This document shows positions 63,739 to 64,000 of a DNA stretch of 64,000 nucleotides, piece by piece. Made by a program: the position numbers and the translations under genes. The notes below the pieces were generated by a model, which did no database searches, was not told where the DNA came from, and saw only the letters and a program-made list of their open reading frames with translations. Source of the stretch: Mesorhizobium shangrilense (GTDB lineage Bacteria > Pseudomonadota > Alphaproteobacteria > Rhizobiales > Rhizobiaceae). The stretch lies in NCBI RefSeq assembly GCF_040537815.1, contig NZ_JBEWSZ010000001.1, forward strand, positions 3,658,001 to 3,722,000, read 5' to 3'. Each line of letters starts with the position of its first letter. The first letter of the stretch is position 1.

Positions 63739-64000
63739 CAGCACCTGCCGCCCTCCCCGGCGAATGATTTTCAAGCCTTGGGGAAATTTGATGTCCTTCC
63801 TGCGACACAGAAGCCGTCCCTGGCTCCGGCTACAACGAACCAACCAGCGAGATCACATGACCGGAAGACCAAGAATTCAACGTGATACGCGTCCGATCCC
63901 AAACACCGTTTTGACAATCGCCATCCTGAGGCGGCAATCCTCGCGGCAATTGCCTACAGACTCATGACTTGAAAATGGCCCCTCGAAACACAGAACCACG
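63739..64000. other. Window end, no recognised gene
   Basis: The frame at 63764-63967 has no motif and no convincing ribosome site. The sequence continues beyond the window. Confidence 0.4.

Noticed and set aside
49531..64000. Second copy of the tRNA-Thr 3' end as right attachment site
   Set aside because: Scanned by eye for the T-arm and acceptor sequence; only partial matches of a few bases were seen.

Overview
The window is GC-rich chromosomal DNA of an alphaproteobacterium of the Rhizobiales, most like Mesorhizobium. This rests on the gene order (dnaX next to the small SRP RNA, kdsB-pheA, a membrane cytochrome c of the CycM type, a two-binding-protein yej operon), the pcaDCHGB/PcaQ type of protocatechuate operon, and intergenic palindromes typical of rhizobia. 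The species assignment is inference, since no database search was possible.

Layout. 1-6290 is core housekeeping: dnaX (3' end outside the window), 4.5S RNA, a HIT protein, nudC, a Dabb protein, pheA, kdsB and cycM. 6450-15063 is a yejA-yejA-yejB-yejE-yejF peptide importer followed by a GhrA-type reductase. 15093-25587 is mixed core: a lipoprotein, a methyltransferase, a ligase-associated exonuclease and ATP-dependent DNA ligase, an anchored protein of unknown function, an orphan BrnA-like protein, two SRPBCC proteins (one fused to a quinone reductase) and a large flotillin. 25666-35094 is one tight minus-strand operon: three hydrolases, a branched-chain-type ABC importer, and a LivF ATPase fused to a Tm-1-like domain. 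A divergent GntR regulator (35301-35972) sits upstream of it. 36000-49259 is an aromatic catabolic block: pcaDCHGB-pobA on the minus strand, divergent pcaQ, then a plus-strand ABC importer with a coniferyl-alcohol-dehydrogenase-like SDR and a vanillin/salicylaldehyde-type aldehyde dehydrogenase.

From tRNA-Thr(CGT) at 49455 the window becomes accessory. It holds a tyrosine integrase, a DUF2280 phage-type protein, small island genes with an RHH regulator, a divergent pair of unrecognised membrane proteins (53268-56620), gene fragments, small secreted proteins, a serine recombinase translationally coupled to a RepB-C-domain protein, and a GT25 glycosyltransferase. The right end of the island was not found.

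How the genes work together. Lignin-type aromatics would be imported and their side chains oxidised by the 42-49 kb operon. 4-Hydroxybenzoate (PobA) and protocatechuate then enter the beta-ketoadipate pathway (PcaGH, B, C, D). Control by PcaQ of both operons is supported by a perfect ATAACC-N4-GGTTAA box upstream of the transporter. That box lies in a degenerate inverted copy of the pcaQ-pcaD intergenic region that still carries the first codons of a truncated pcaD. This duplication is the most informative new observation. The least explained loci are the membrane-protein pair at 53268-56620, the recombinase/RepB-C pair at 59845-62237, and the LivF-Tm-1 fusion operon.
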